From Spirochaetae bacterium HGW-Spirochaetae-2 (GTDB lineage: Bacteria > Spirochaetota > Spirochaetia > Sphaerochaetales > Sphaerochaetaceae), in contig PGXW01000016.1 in NCBI GenBank assembly GCA_002839355.1, positions 1-64,000 on the forward strand: DNA of 64,000 nt, written 5' to 3'. Positions 8,065 to 17,324 of the stretch are shown piece after piece; the stretch's first letter is position 1; each line of letters opens with the position of its first letter. The notes beneath the pieces are model-generated. The model ran no database searches, had not been told where the DNA came from, and saw only the letters and a program-made list of their open reading frames with translations. A program made the translations under genes and the position numbers.

Positions 8065-9966
8065 TTACGTAACAGAGGCAACGTATTTCCTCACAGTGGC
8101 CCGATCGATGTTCAATTGGCGAGCGGTTTCACTGGTATTCCTGTTGTTGCGTACCCAACAGGCATGTACCATGATAGCCTCCGCTTCCTTCAGGGACTGC
8201 CGGTCCGAGGGCAACACGGTACCTGCTGCAAGAAGGTTGGATTCAGGTTGACCCGAACTCGGACACAATTCGTGCAGAAGATCCCCGACAATGTCATTCT
8301 CCCCTTGGTTCAGGGAAAGTAGGACACTCACTTTTTCCGCGAAATTTCTCAATTGCCGCACATTGCCCGGCCAATCGCACATGATGATGGCTTCCCTGAT
8401 CGGTTCGGGAACTCGTCTGTTCCCATGGTTGTATTTCTTGTTGAAATAATCGATGAACGAATCAAACAGGGGGAGGATATCCTTCTTGCGATCACGCAAA
8501 GCGGGAATCCTTATGTCGAGCACCTTCAACCGGTAATACAAATCACGACGGAACCGGCCATCCTCGGTCTCGATCCCAAGATCCTTGTTGCTTGCCGCGA
8601 TGACTCGGACATCCACATCATACAACCGGTTGTCACCGATTCTCATGACCTGTTTTTCCTGCAGGACACGGAGGAACCTGGCTTGGACCGTATTGCTCAT
8701 TTCATTGACTTCATCGAGGAAAATCGTGCCTTTGTGTGCCATCTCGAACAGACCCGGCTTGCCACCTTTCCGGGCACCGGTGAAGGCTCCCTCAGCATAC
8801 CCGAACAATTCACTCTCTAAAAGGCTGTCGGGGAGTGCCGCACAGTTGACCGCAACGAACGGGCCATCATTCCTTTTCGATGCATTGTGGATACTTTGCG
8901 CAAACACTTCTTTGCCCGAACCTGTCTCTCCCATGAGGAGGATAGTCGCGTTGGTCTGGCTGTATCTTTTGGCCTTGTCCATGGTCTTGATGAAGTTCGA
9001 CTCACCCGCGATCAGGTTTTCGAAGGTATAGGTGGCAATCAAACCACGATTGATCATTTGTTTTCGGATCATCCCTTCAAGATCCTTGATCCGACTACTA
9101 CTTTCCAGAAACACCAGGGTCGCTACGTGGATACCATCGTTGAGGATACGGCTGATCTCCACCATGTAGTCCTTCTCATGTATTTGGATCAACTGGTGCC
9201 TGGTTTCATTCCTCAACGCTTCGATAATGGTATTGGGACAATTCTCAGTCCCGATCTTTCTTCCGATAAGCTGTTCCTTGTTTTGCATAAGGATCTTTTC
9301 GGATTTGGAATTCATGTGCTGTATGAACCCGTCGGCGGTCAGATACAGGACGCCCATATCGGAATGTTCCATGATAAGGTTCAGCCGTTTGTTCCGCAGG
9401 AGTTCCTCGTTCATATGTTCCAGCATGTTTACCGCGGCTTCGACAGCACTCGAGATAGCCTCGGGACCAGAACGGACCAATCTGGTGAAAAGTCCAAGCT
9501 CCGATGCGGTCTTCACGGAAATCGTATCGCCGACCACGATATCGGCCCCCCAATCCCGCGCCTCACGCACGACCGAGGCGATATGTTTGCCCTGGGACAT
9601 GAGAAAATACCCAAGATCGATATGTAGTATTTCTGCGATGCTTCTGGCTCCACTGATGACATTCTCAAAACCGATCACCGCGATTTTCCGGTCCCGGATC
9701 GCGTAGGGATATATCGCACGCAACAGGTCGAATCCACTCACATCGATTTCAAATACAGGTACCGTCAGATTCTTTCGCAGCAGGGAAGCGGTTCCTCCCC
9801 GGCTTATGACTATCTGCACATTATGTTCGGCGATTTCCTTTTGGGCCACCTCGACACCCCTGTCCAAATCCCCAAGACAAATCTTGATTGGATAAGGTGT
9901 GTTTTTCAACGCCGATTCTGCGGTTCTGACCAAATCGGTATACGGTGCGACCAAAAGGATACTCAT
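8065..9966 (-). CDS. PrpR-type sigma-54-dependent transcriptional activator
   Basis: A regulator of 633 residues with four parts: a PrpR_N sensor (about 1-185; SRGGTASLL at 55-63), a PAS-like segment (about 195-290), a sigma-54 AAA+ domain, and a Fis-type helix-turn-helix (NTSETARQLNIDRATVRKY). The AAA+ part has Walker A GETGSGKE (346-353), the sigma-54 contact loop GAFTGA (393-398), Walker B TIFLDEVNEM and the arginine-finger region. All key residues are present, so it should be active. It diverges from the acid-sugar operon, which starts 196 bp away behind a sigma-54 promoter and a palindrome. The ligand is likely a sugar acid or catabolite (inference). Confidence 0.88.
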   Translation of the reverse strand: MSILLVAPYTDLVRTAESALKNTPYPIKICLGDLDRGVEVAQKEIAEHNVQIVISRGGTASLLRKNLTVPVFEIDVSGFDLLRAIYPYAIRDRKIAVIGFENVISGARSIAEILHIDLGYFLMSQGKHIASVVREARDWGADIVVGDTISVKTASELGLFTRLVRSGPEAISSAVEAAVNMLEHMNEELLRNKRLNLIMEHSDMGVLYLTADGFIQHMNSKSEKILMQNKEQLIGRKIGTENCPNTIIEALRNETRHQLIQIHEKDYMVEISRILNDGIHVATLVFLESSSRIKDLEGMIRKQMINRGLIATYTFENLIAGESNFIKTMDKAKRYSQTNATILLMGETGSGKEVFAQSIHNASKRNDGPFVAVNCAALPDSLLESELFGYAEGAFTGARKGGKPGLFEMAHKGTIFLDEVNEMSNTVQARFLRVLQEKQVMRIGDNRLYDVDVRVIAASNKDLGIETEDGRFRRDLYYRLKVLDIRIPALRDRKKDILPLFDSFIDYFNKKYNHGNRRVPEPIREAIIMCDWPGNVRQLRNFAEKVSVLLSLNQGENDIVGDLLHELCPSSGQPESNLLAAGTVLPSDRQSLKEAEAIMVHACWVRNNRNTSETARQLNIDRATVRKYVASVT

Positions 9967-10022
9967 ACGTTAGCGTAGCACGAGAATCTGAAATGCGCAA
10001 TTTTTCATCAATTTATCTTTTA

Positions 10023-10043
10023 GGTGGTGATAATTTCACCACC
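10023..10043. promoter_or_regulatory. Palindromic enhancer-like site
   Basis: GGTGGTGA (10023-10030) and TCACCACC (10036-10043) are perfect inverted arms around TAATT. The centre lies about 107 bp upstream of the -24 element of the sigma-54 promoter, a usual distance for an upstream activator site, and about 67 bp from the regulator start. A partial second site containing TGTGGTGTTCATG lies near 10060-10072. It is the best candidate binding site for the divergent PrpR-type activator. Confidence 0.6.
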
Positions 10044-10139
10044 AGATTGTATCGGCCATGTGGTGTTCATGAAAACCTACTTCTGGTAACTGATACTATT
10101 GAAAGCAGTTGGTCTATAGGTTCGACCTTCAGGGAAAGC

Positions 10140-10155
10140 TGGCACAGATGATGCT
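10140..10155 (+). promoter_or_regulatory. Sigma-54 (-24/-12) promoter
   Basis: TGGCAC-A-GATG-ATGCT fits TGGCACG-N4-TTGCW with both invariant GG (-24) and GC (-12) dinucleotides at the right spacing. It sits between the divergent sigma-54 activator and the kinase gene, as expected. Counting 12 bases from the -12 C puts the transcript start near 10166, at or inside the proposed start-codon region of the first gene. Confidence 0.75.
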
Positions 10156-10161
10156 ATAGAG

Positions 10162-11448
10162 ATGGCAATGGAACAAATACTTCGATTGGTTATAGCGGAC
10201 GATCTCACTGGGGCCAACGATACCGGTGTTCATTTTCTTTCCGATCAGGCTGCCGTGGTTGTCATAGTCGATCCATCGTCTGCAGACTTCGATCCGAAAG
10301 ACTTGAAAGCTCCTACTATAGTGGTGAATACCAATTCCCGTTCACTTTCTCCAGAAAACGCGTTTTGGGCAGTTCAGGAGAGTGTTGAGAAATTCGCATT
10401 CCTGAATCCAAGGGAAATATTCAAGAAAATCGATTCGACATTGCGTGGCAATGTCGGTGCTGAAATTGATGCGGTCATGGGTGCAAGCGGGTTCAGGGTA
10501 GCATGTGTCGCCCCAGCGACTCCAAGAAACGGGCGGACTGTACGAGATGGCTTGTGTTATGTGAATGGTATCCCTCTCGCCGTGACAGAAGTCGCGAACG
10601 ATCCATTCACCCCTGTCCAAGGTTCGGATGTGAGAATGATCATCGCTTCGCAAACAGATCGGACCATTGGCCTCTTGCCGTTGGAAATCGTTCGATCCAC
10701 TCCAGAAGTCTCGGTGGCTTTCGTGCAATCTTTGATCGCGACGGGAATTGAAATAATCGTTGCGGATACCATGACGATCGAAGATCTCCGGGCGGTACGC
10801 ACAACGTTCCTGGCCTTGGAGGAACCGGTTTTGTATGTCGGTTCGGCTGGATTTTTCCATGCACTTGGCGTTTCAAGTGAACACTCGGGAAGTCATAGCG
10901 GTTTGAAGCAAGGTGATTCCCAGCGCATCCTTATGGTCGTCGGAAGCATGATGGAAACATCCGTAGCCCAAGTCACATGGCTGTCGGAACAGGTTCGACT
11001 GCACGAAATCCACCGATTGATAACCGAGCAGGCAATCGCCGATTCCCGCTCTGAGATCGACCGATTGGTCTCGGCGGTCTGTGAGGGATTCTCAACATCC
11101 CGGTTGGTTCTACTCCAGACGGATCGGGACAATTCCAGACTCTCCGGGCATGTGATAGTCGGATCCGTTCTTGGAAAAGTAGTGGATGCCGTACTCAGGA
11201 GTATGGATATCGATGTCCTGGTGGTTACTGGCGGTGACACGGCGATGCATATCCTGAAAGGGTTGAAAGTCAACGAATTGGAGCTGATCGACGAATCCCT
11301 TCCGGGCATTCCAGTGGGAAGGATCATGGTTCCTGGGATCCCACAACCCATAGTATTTATTTCGAAAGCAGGTTCTTTTGGTGAACCGGATGCACTGGAA
11401 GGTGTGTTCGAATACATCCAGAACAAACCCACAACGCAGGTAGGTTAG
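10162..11448 (+). CDS. Four-carbon acid sugar kinase family protein (DUF1537; OtnK/DtnK-like)
   Basis: A protein of 428 residues. Family members phosphorylate D-threonate, L-threonate or D-erythronate at the 4-hydroxyl with ATP. The N-terminal ADDLTGANDTG (12-22) and FKKIDSTLRGNVGAEI (substrate site) are diagnostic, as is the C-terminal VTGGDTA ATP-site segment. ATGs at 10162 and 10168 are both in frame; ADDLTGA so close to the N-terminus rules out a later start. There is no clear Shine-Dalgarno sequence, and the predicted transcript start nearly coincides with the start codon. It is the first gene of the operon. Which acid sugar is used cannot be read from the sequence. Confidence 0.85.
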   Translation: MAMEQILRLVIADDLTGANDTGVHFLSDQAAVVVIVDPSSADFDPKDLKAPTIVVNTNSRSLSPENAFWAVQESVEKFAFLNPREIFKKIDSTLRGNVGAEIDAVMGASGFRVACVAPATPRNGRTVRDGLCYVNGIPLAVTEVANDPFTPVQGSDVRMIIASQTDRTIGLLPLEIVRSTPEVSVAFVQSLIATGIEIIVADTMTIEDLRAVRTTFLALEEPVLYVGSAGFFHALGVSSEHSGSHSGLKQGDSQRILMVVGSMMETSVAQVTWLSEQVRLHEIHRLITEQAIADSRSEIDRLVSAVCEGFSTSRLVLLQTDRDNSRLSGHVIVGSVLGKVVDAVLRSMDIDVLVVTGGDTAMHILKGLKVNELELIDESLPGIPVGRIMVPGIPQPIVFISKAGSFGEPDALEGVFEYIQNKPTTQVG

Positions 11449-11457
11449 GAGATGGAT

Positions 11458-12621
11458 ATGAAACTTGCATTTGATCTGGCGAGTTCGAATAGGACGATTC
11501 TTGGAGTAGATTCCATCAACACCCTCGGTTCAGTGGTCAAAGCCAAAGGGTATGGGAAGGTCGTTGTGCTCATGGATAGCGGAATTGAAAAGAGTGGGAT
11601 AGGGGAAAGGCTCCTCACCATTCTCAAGGAATCCGAAATCGAAGCCCATAGTATCAGCAATTTGCCTCGCGAGCCGGGTGTCCCCGATGTCGACAGGGTA
11701 ATGGAACAGGTCAAACGATTTTCCCCGGAGTGTGTGATCGCGGTCGGTGGGGGCTCTGTTCTCGATATCGGCAAACTCTGTGCGGTATTGGCATCATCGG
11801 AACTTACCGTACTCGATTTGCTTGATGGTGTTTCGTTGCCTCCCCATGCCACGTTCACCATACTCGTTCCAACAACCGCAGGAACAGGCTCGGAAGCTAC
11901 AAAGAATGCGATTATCGCCATACCGTCCCGAAAGACGAAAGGCGCTGTCGTACATGAGTTGTTGCTCCCCAACCTGGTGATCCTCGATCCGGTGCTTACG
12001 GTGAGTATGCCTCCGGTGATTACCGCTACCACTGGAATGGATGCGCTTTGCCATGCGATGGAATGCTATCTCTCCCAAAAAGCCAATGTGTTGAGCGATT
12101 TGCTGGCTGTAGAAGCTATTCGTTTGATTGCGGGTGCCATACGGAAAGCGTATGAGGACGGGACGGATATGACCGCACGAAGCGAAATGCTTCTTGCATC
12201 CTATTATGCCGGCATGTGCATAGCGCTGTCGGGAACCAATGCTGTGCATGCCATGTCGTATCCGTTGGGGACCACATTCCATATACCCCACGGGCAATCC
12301 AATGCAATGCTGCTGCCATTGGTCATGAAGCAGAATTTGACGGCTATCCCGGAGAAAACCCGGATAATAGCGGAATGTTTCGGATATCGGTCGTCCGATG
12401 GTACGGTCAGACCTGCCGAATATTTGGACAATGAATTGAATTCACTGTTGACCGATCTCGAAATAACCCGCTCACTCGGACAGTTTGGCGTGAAGCTCGA
12501 TGACCTCGATGCCTTGGTCGGGAGCGCATATGGAAATCGGCGTCTTATGGATAACAATCCGATGGAATGGACAAAAGGACAGATCGAGGCGATCTATAGG
12601 GAATTGCTTGAAGAGATGTAG
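11458..12621 (+). CDS. Iron-containing (group III) alcohol dehydrogenase
   Basis: A protein of 387 residues; AGGAG at 11447-11451 places the start at 11458 rather than the in-frame ATG at 11452. NAD(P)-binding GGGSVLDIGK and the family signature around TTAGTGSEAT are present. The metal ligands are visible as GMDALCHAMECY (Asp, His), NAVHAMSYPLG (His) and HIPHGQSNA (His). Members reduce or oxidise short aldehydes, alcohols or hydroxy acids. In this operon it most plausibly handles the aldehyde released by the aldolase or a hydroxy-acid intermediate (inference). The kinase gene ends 9 bp upstream. Confidence 0.85.
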   Translation: MKLAFDLASSNRTILGVDSINTLGSVVKAKGYGKVVVLMDSGIEKSGIGERLLTILKESEIEAHSISNLPREPGVPDVDRVMEQVKRFSPECVIAVGGGSVLDIGKLCAVLASSELTVLDLLDGVSLPPHATFTILVPTTAGTGSEATKNAIIAIPSRKTKGAVVHELLLPNLVILDPVLTVSMPPVITATTGMDALCHAMECYLSQKANVLSDLLAVEAIRLIAGAIRKAYEDGTDMTARSEMLLASYYAGMCIALSGTNAVHAMSYPLGTTFHIPHGQSNAMLLPLVMKQNLTAIPEKTRIIAECFGYRSSDGTVRPAEYLDNELNSLLTDLEITRSLGQFGVKLDDLDALVGSAYGNRRLMDNNPMEWTKGQIEAIYRELLEEM

Positions 12622-12665
12622 GCTAGTGGTTGCTTGCACAGTGATGATAAGGAAAGGAACAACGC

Positions 12666-13691
12666 ATGAATAATGGACAAAGGCCGATTTTAGGAATAAG
12701 TGTAGGGGATCCGGCAGGAATCGGGCCGGAAATCACCGCTAAGGCGCTAGCTGAAAAGCATATCTATGACATATGCAGACCACTGGTTGTTTGCGACCTC
12801 CGGATCATGGAGGATGCAGTCGAATTCTCCAAGCTTGATCTCAAGATTCGGACGGTATCCAAGCCATCGGAAGGGTGGTACGAATTCGGAACGATTGATG
12901 TACTCGACATGCACAATGTCGATATGGCTACGTTCCAGTACAAGAAAGTGGCCGCAATGACTGGTAAAGCCTCGTATGAATATATCGAGAAAGTCATCCA
13001 ATTGGCACTCGCCAAGGAAATCGATGCGACCATCACCGGCCCTATCCACAAGGAAGCGATAAATGCGGCAGGGATCCATGAAGCTGGACACACCGAGATC
13101 TATGCACGACTCACGGGTACCAAGGATTATGCCATGATGCTGGCCGAAGGAGACTTCCGGGTAGTTCATGTTTCCACCCACGTATCGCTGCAGGAAGCCA
13201 TCAACCGGGCAAAGAAGGAACGGGTCCATAAGGTTATCTGCCTTGCCGACGAAGCTCTCAAGAAGATGGGTATCCCGAATCCGAGAATTGCGGTGGCAGG
13301 TTTGAATCCCCATGCAGGGGAAAACGGAATGTTCGGACAGGAAGAGATCAAGGAGATCATCCCGGCGATTGAGCAGGCCAGGGCCGAAGGCAAGACGGTG
13401 GAAGGTCCGATTCCTCCAGACACGGTGTTCTCCAAGATGAAAGGTGGACAGTACGATATCGTTGTGGTCATGTACCACGACCAGGGACATATCCCCACGA
13501 AGTTGGCAGGTTTCAACTATGACAGGGCAACCAATACCTGGCTGTCCATGTCGGGAGTGAACATCACTCTCGGTCTGCCGATAATCCGTTCTTCCGTCGA
13601 CCATGGCGTTGCCTTCGGGAAAGCTGGGGAAGGAAGGGCGAATCCCGAGAGCATGCTACAGGCAATCGAGATGGGCGTAAGGATGGTATGA
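12666..13691 (+). CDS. pdxA2: PdxA-family dehydrogenase (PdxA2-like, 4-phospho-acid sugar)
   Basis: A protein of 341 residues. PdxA oxidises 4-phosphohydroxy-threonine; PdxA2 paralogues next to DUF1537 kinases oxidise and decarboxylate 4-phospho-threonate or -erythronate to DHAP. GDPAGIGPEI, EAGHTEIYARL, NPHAGENG and MYHDQGHIPTKL carry the NAD- and metal-binding residues (His, His, Asp). AAGGAAAGGA precedes the start. Its place directly in a kinase/dehydrogenase operon, far from any vitamin B6 gene, supports the catabolic role. Confidence 0.85.
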   Translation: MNNGQRPILGISVGDPAGIGPEITAKALAEKHIYDICRPLVVCDLRIMEDAVEFSKLDLKIRTVSKPSEGWYEFGTIDVLDMHNVDMATFQYKKVAAMTGKASYEYIEKVIQLALAKEIDATITGPIHKEAINAAGIHEAGHTEIYARLTGTKDYAMMLAEGDFRVVHVSTHVSLQEAINRAKKERVHKVICLADEALKKMGIPNPRIAVAGLNPHAGENGMFGQEEIKEIIPAIEQARAEGKTVEGPIPPDTVFSKMKGGQYDIVVVMYHDQGHIPTKLAGFNYDRATNTWLSMSGVNITLGLPIIRSSVDHGVAFGKAGEGRANPESMLQAIEMGVRMV

Positions 13692-13698
13692 GGCACAT

Positions 13699-14628
13699 AT
13701 GATGAACAAATCGACCTTCACAGCTTTGATAACAGTGTTCAACACAGACGAATCGGTTGCCTACAACCGGATCAAGCAGGAAGCTTCCCGACAGATAGCC
13801 GAAGGCAACGACATCTTCGCGTGTGGGACAAACGGTGATTTCTCAAGCCTTACCTTCCCGGAAAAAGTCCGCGTGGTCGAAGCCTGTGCCGAAGCGACAG
13901 CAGGAAAAGCCCGGCTTATCGCCAATGCCGGCTGTCCAGCGACCCATGAGACCATACTTTTGGCAAGGGAATTTGCGCAGATAGGCGTTGAAGCGGTTGC
14001 GGCTATTCTTCCATACTTCATTGCCTGTACCCAGGAGGGTTTGTACAAGCATTATATGCGTATTGCCGATGAAGTGGACGTTCCCGTATATATCTACGAG
14101 ATTCCGGCCCGGACCGGCAATTCCATCGACATCGCGACTGTCGCGCGTTTGGCAAAACATCCGAACATCAAGGGTATCAAGGATTCCAGCGGTAAAACGG
14201 AACGGTTGGACGGATTGTCCAAGATTGTGACCGACCAGCCGGGATTCGAGTTCTATACCGGAACCGATTCGCTTATCCTCTACGGATTGGAACGGGGTGC
14301 GAGCGGGTGTGTCTCCGGTATGGCGAACGTCGTTCCGACTTGGATTCATGCCATAACAACGGCGTTCGTTGCGGATGAGGCCGAAGCGGCTCTGGCCGCG
14401 CAGGAAAAGGTAAACACCTTGCGGAAGGCTCTCTATGCCCCTGGATATCCACCGGCAATGGTCAAACGCATCCTCTACCTCATGGATGCGACCGTGGGAA
14501 ACAATCGGTTGCCATCATTGGTTCCCGATGCGGAAATGGATACAGCACTCATGGCTGTGATCGATTCATTTGGGTTGAACGTGAAAAATCACGTATTCGA
14601 TATCAACAAAAAGGAGAAAGACGTATGA
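13699..14628 (+). CDS. DapA/NanA-family aldolase (class I, pyruvate-type)
   Basis: A TIM-barrel protein of 309 residues from the dihydrodipicolinate synthase/N-acetylneuraminate lyase family. The pattern GTNGDFSSLTFPEK corresponds to the family GTTGE-type loop. YIYEIPARTG carries the catalytic Tyr, and GIKDSSG the Schiff-base Lys. The gene overlaps the next by ATGA and follows pdxA2 by 7 bp. In a sugar-acid operon it probably cleaves a 2-keto-3-deoxy acid to pyruvate plus an aldehyde rather than making lysine precursors; this is inference. GAGG 6 bases upstream supports the ATG at 13699; 13702 is also possible. Confidence 0.82.
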   Translation: MMNKSTFTALITVFNTDESVAYNRIKQEASRQIAEGNDIFACGTNGDFSSLTFPEKVRVVEACAEATAGKARLIANAGCPATHETILLAREFAQIGVEAVAAILPYFIACTQEGLYKHYMRIADEVDVPVYIYEIPARTGNSIDIATVARLAKHPNIKGIKDSSGKTERLDGLSKIVTDQPGFEFYTGTDSLILYGLERGASGCVSGMANVVPTWIHAITTAFVADEAEAALAAQEKVNTLRKALYAPGYPPAMVKRILYLMDATVGNNRLPSLVPDAEMDTALMAVIDSFGLNVKNHVFDINKKEKDV

Positions 14629-16247
14629 AAAAGCTACTGGCAATTCTATTGCTCGGTTGTTTGGTCTTGGGTTCCGTTTTCGCTGGAGGCCAAACGGACG
14701 CGAAAGCCGCCGATTCTGGACAAGTCCTGAATATTGCCCACCCGGTTCTTCAGCAGAACTGGTCACCGCTTCAAGGTGGTGGTCACTCGGCACGTTGGCA
14801 GTCGTTGATGTGGGCTGCCCCGATGTATTTCGACAAGGAAGGTGTCCTGCAACCGTACGTGCTGTCGAAAGCCGAAGCGGATTCCACCTACACTACTTGG
14901 ACATTGACGGTGAATCCGAAGGCTGTCTTCTCAGATGGATCGCCGATCACAGCGACAGACATCAAGGGAACTTGGGACCTGAGTGCGAGGCCCAATACCA
15001 AGCATGCCCGTATCGACCTTTTCCTCGGTGGAGTGAACGGGTATCTGGATGTGTCATTGGGTAAGGCAAAGGCAATGTCTGGTATCGTAGTGAAGGATGA
15101 AAAGACCCTGGTTGTCACTTTAGCCGGTCCCGACCCGATTTTCGACCAGAAGATTGCGACGGCACTGATTGCCCCAGTCAAGATTTCCCAGGCTGAGGAT
15201 GCGAATGGCAATGAGAAGACCGAATGGTGGTCACCCAAGAATGGTGTTGTCGTCTCTGGACCATTCATGCCCAAATCCATGGATCTTGACCAAGGTATCA
15301 TCACATTGGTTCCGAACCCGAACTTCTTCGGACCCGCTCCCAAGTTGGACAAGATTGTGCTGACAACGGTTTCCGATGCCAGTACCGCAACCCTGATGCT
15401 CAAGACCGGTAAGATGGATGCGCATACCGAATTGATTACTCCTACAATCGTGCAGGATCTTGGAGCCGACTTCATCAGCGGTCCACCACTTGCAAAAGGC
15501 CAGCAATTCTGGATCGATGCGCATAAACCCCCCATGGACGATATCAATATCCGAAAGGCTTTGATCATGTCTATCAATCCAGATGAACTTGCTCTTGCCG
15601 CGTACCCCGATGGACCGTTTGTTCCTGCGACCCAGATCTTGAACAAGGTTCCTGGTGTCGATCCCAATTTCAAGGCATATCAATACGATCCGGATGCAGC
15701 GAGGAAAGCCTTGGCCGCATCGAAGTACAAGGACGCAAAATATTTGCCCAAGATCATGTTTGTCGGTATCAGCACACCAACCCACGAAGCCGCGGCACAG
15801 TACATAGCGGAGCAGTGGAGAACCGTACTTGGAATAACTGGAATTGAAATGAAACCTGCTATCGAAACCTATTCCGGTCCAGACCAGGCGAGTGTCCAGA
15901 TTTTCCGTGACGATGTCGGTACACGGGTTCCCGACGCAGTCTCCTATTTGATGGGAGCGATCCATTCCGGTTCCGGCAATGCGAGAAACAAATTGGGTGG
16001 ATACGGCAATGCTGAAGTGGACAAGCTTCTTGAGCAGGCGAGTGTGAAGGGTGTATCGGATCCTTCCCGCAATGCATTGGCACAACAAGCACAGAATATC
16101 TTTAGAGATGAATATTTGTTTATTCCGTACTACTATGACGTAATGTCGAAGTGGGCTATGCCTTGGGTAAACAATTTCGAGAAGAATGATGACTGGCAGG
16201 TCATCGAACCTTGGAATGTCACAATCGACGAGGCAAAGCGCCCGTAG
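14625..16247 (+). CDS. Oligopeptide-type ABC transporter, solute-binding protein (SBP_bac_5)
   Basis: A protein of 540 residues, typical for cluster C binding proteins that bind peptides, oligosaccharides or nickel. The signal peptide MKKLLAILLLGCLVLGSVFA is followed by GGQTDAK, without a lipobox cysteine after the core. The mature part has AVFSDGSPITATDIKGTWD (the SBP_bac_5 signature region) and PPMDDINIRKALIMSINPDE. It is translationally coupled to the aldolase gene, which ties import to this catabolic pathway. A long stem-loop follows its stop. An oligosaccharide ligand is more likely than a peptide, given the sialidase-like enzyme in the operon (inference). Confidence 0.85.
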   Translation: MKKLLAILLLGCLVLGSVFAGGQTDAKAADSGQVLNIAHPVLQQNWSPLQGGGHSARWQSLMWAAPMYFDKEGVLQPYVLSKAEADSTYTTWTLTVNPKAVFSDGSPITATDIKGTWDLSARPNTKHARIDLFLGGVNGYLDVSLGKAKAMSGIVVKDEKTLVVTLAGPDPIFDQKIATALIAPVKISQAEDANGNEKTEWWSPKNGVVVSGPFMPKSMDLDQGIITLVPNPNFFGPAPKLDKIVLTTVSDASTATLMLKTGKMDAHTELITPTIVQDLGADFISGPPLAKGQQFWIDAHKPPMDDINIRKALIMSINPDELALAAYPDGPFVPATQILNKVPGVDPNFKAYQYDPDAARKALAASKYKDAKYLPKIMFVGISTPTHEAAAQYIAEQWRTVLGITGIEMKPAIETYSGPDQASVQIFRDDVGTRVPDAVSYLMGAIHSGSGNARNKLGGYGNAEVDKLLEQASVKGVSDPSRNALAQQAQNIFRDEYLFIPYYYDVMSKWAMPWVNNFEKNDDWQVIEPWNVTIDEAKRP

Positions 16248-16261
16248 TGGCAACACGCCGG

Positions 16262-16293
16262 GAGTCGGGTCGCAGTCACATGCGATCCGACTC
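16262..16293 (+). terminator. Stem-loop between binding protein and permease genes
   Basis: GAGTCGGGTCGCA (16262-16274) pairs with TGCGATCCGACTC (16281-16293) across a 6-base loop: 13 pairs, one of them G-U. TTGTGTT follows, a poor U-run. The position, 15 bases after the binding-protein stop, suggests message stabilisation or partial termination that sets the binding-protein to permease ratio. Confidence 0.6.
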
Positions 16294-16367
16294 TTGTGTT
16301 CTGTACAGCTTACAGACAACTAGCCTTGTCGGTTCGAACGAATCTCTTGTAAAGAAAAGGAAGAAAC

Positions 16368-17324
16368 ATGGGACGCTATATCTTACATAGACTGCTTAGA
16401 TGGATTCCCTCGGTCCTATTGATCCTCTTGCTCATCTATGCATTGGTGTACTTTGGCGCAGGGGACCCGATAAAACTGATATTCCTTCGTGCGCCAGGAG
16501 ATGTCGCCTATGATGAAGCGCGTATCGAGGCTATTCGCGAGGAAGCAGGTCTGAATCGTCCCTTCATTGTACAATTCGGGAATTATGTCTGGAATATTAT
16601 GCATGGCAATTTTGGCAATTCATTGGTCTCCGGTCGCTCGGTCAACGATATGTTGAAGGCAGCCGTTCCAGTCACACTGAAACTCGGACTCACGGCGATA
16701 TTCTTCCTGTCCATCATAGGAATATTGCTGGGAGTAGTCGCGGCGTTGAACCAGAACAAGTTGGTTGACAATATGATTGTGGGTTTTGCCCTATTCACGT
16801 GGGGCATTCCTGTGTTCGTCGCCGGTCCGCTGATTATTGTCGTCATGGTGCTTGGCCTGGGGATGGATGTCCCGTATGGCTGGAGCGGTATGTTCAATCC
16901 CAAGGTGATTGTTCCTCTGCTGGTGCTTGGGTTGAATCCCATGGCTCTGATCATACGACAGGCGCGCGCCGGTGTCCTCGAGGTCCTGAGTGAAGATTAT
17001 GTTCGTACAGCACGTTCAAAGGGGCTGCCGAGGCGGACCGTGGTGGTGAGGCATATCATGCGTCCGGTACTTACTCCGGTAGTAAGTCAAATCGGCTTGA
17101 TAGTGATCGGGACACTGAACAATTCCATACTTATCGAGAAGGTTTTTGGTCTACCCGGTCTGGGAAGATTGACCGAGACCGCAATCAAGGATTCCGACTA
17201 TCCGGTGATCCTGGCGATAGTCTTGATTTTCTCCATTGTAGTCATGCTATCGAACTTGTTGGTCGATATCTCATATCCGTTGCTTGATCCGCGTGCGGCA
17301 GCCAAGAGAAAGGGAGACGAGTGA
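16368..17324 (+). CDS. Oligopeptide-type ABC transporter permease (DppB-like)
   Basis: A protein of 318 residues with six predicted helices. It has the N-terminal YILHRLLRWIPSVLLILLLI typical of DppB/OppB and, near the C-terminus, the EAA loop EVLSEDYVRTARSKGLPRRT followed by EKVFGLPGLGRL. AAAGGAAGAAAC precedes the ATG. It pairs with the next gene to form the channel. Confidence 0.86.
   Translation: MGRYILHRLLRWIPSVLLILLLIYALVYFGAGDPIKLIFLRAPGDVAYDEARIEAIREEAGLNRPFIVQFGNYVWNIMHGNFGNSLVSGRSVNDMLKAAVPVTLKLGLTAIFFLSIIGILLGVVAALNQNKLVDNMIVGFALFTWGIPVFVAGPLIIVVMVLGLGMDVPYGWSGMFNPKVIVPLLVLGLNPMALIIRQARAGVLEVLSEDYVRTARSKGLPRRTVVVRHIMRPVLTPVVSQIGLIVIGTLNNSILIEKVFGLPGLGRLTETAIKDSDYPVILAIVLIFSIVVMLSNLLVDISYPLLDPRAAAKRKGDE

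Noticed and set aside
12666-13691. Vitamin B6 biosynthesis pdxA
   Set aside because: No other B6 gene is near and the gene follows a DUF1537 kinase, the known context of the catabolic PdxA2 type.
13699-14628. Genuine lysine-pathway dapA
   Set aside because: The family motif loop differs from the DapA GTTGE pattern and the gene is embedded between catabolic and transporter genes; a keto-acid aldolase is more likely.
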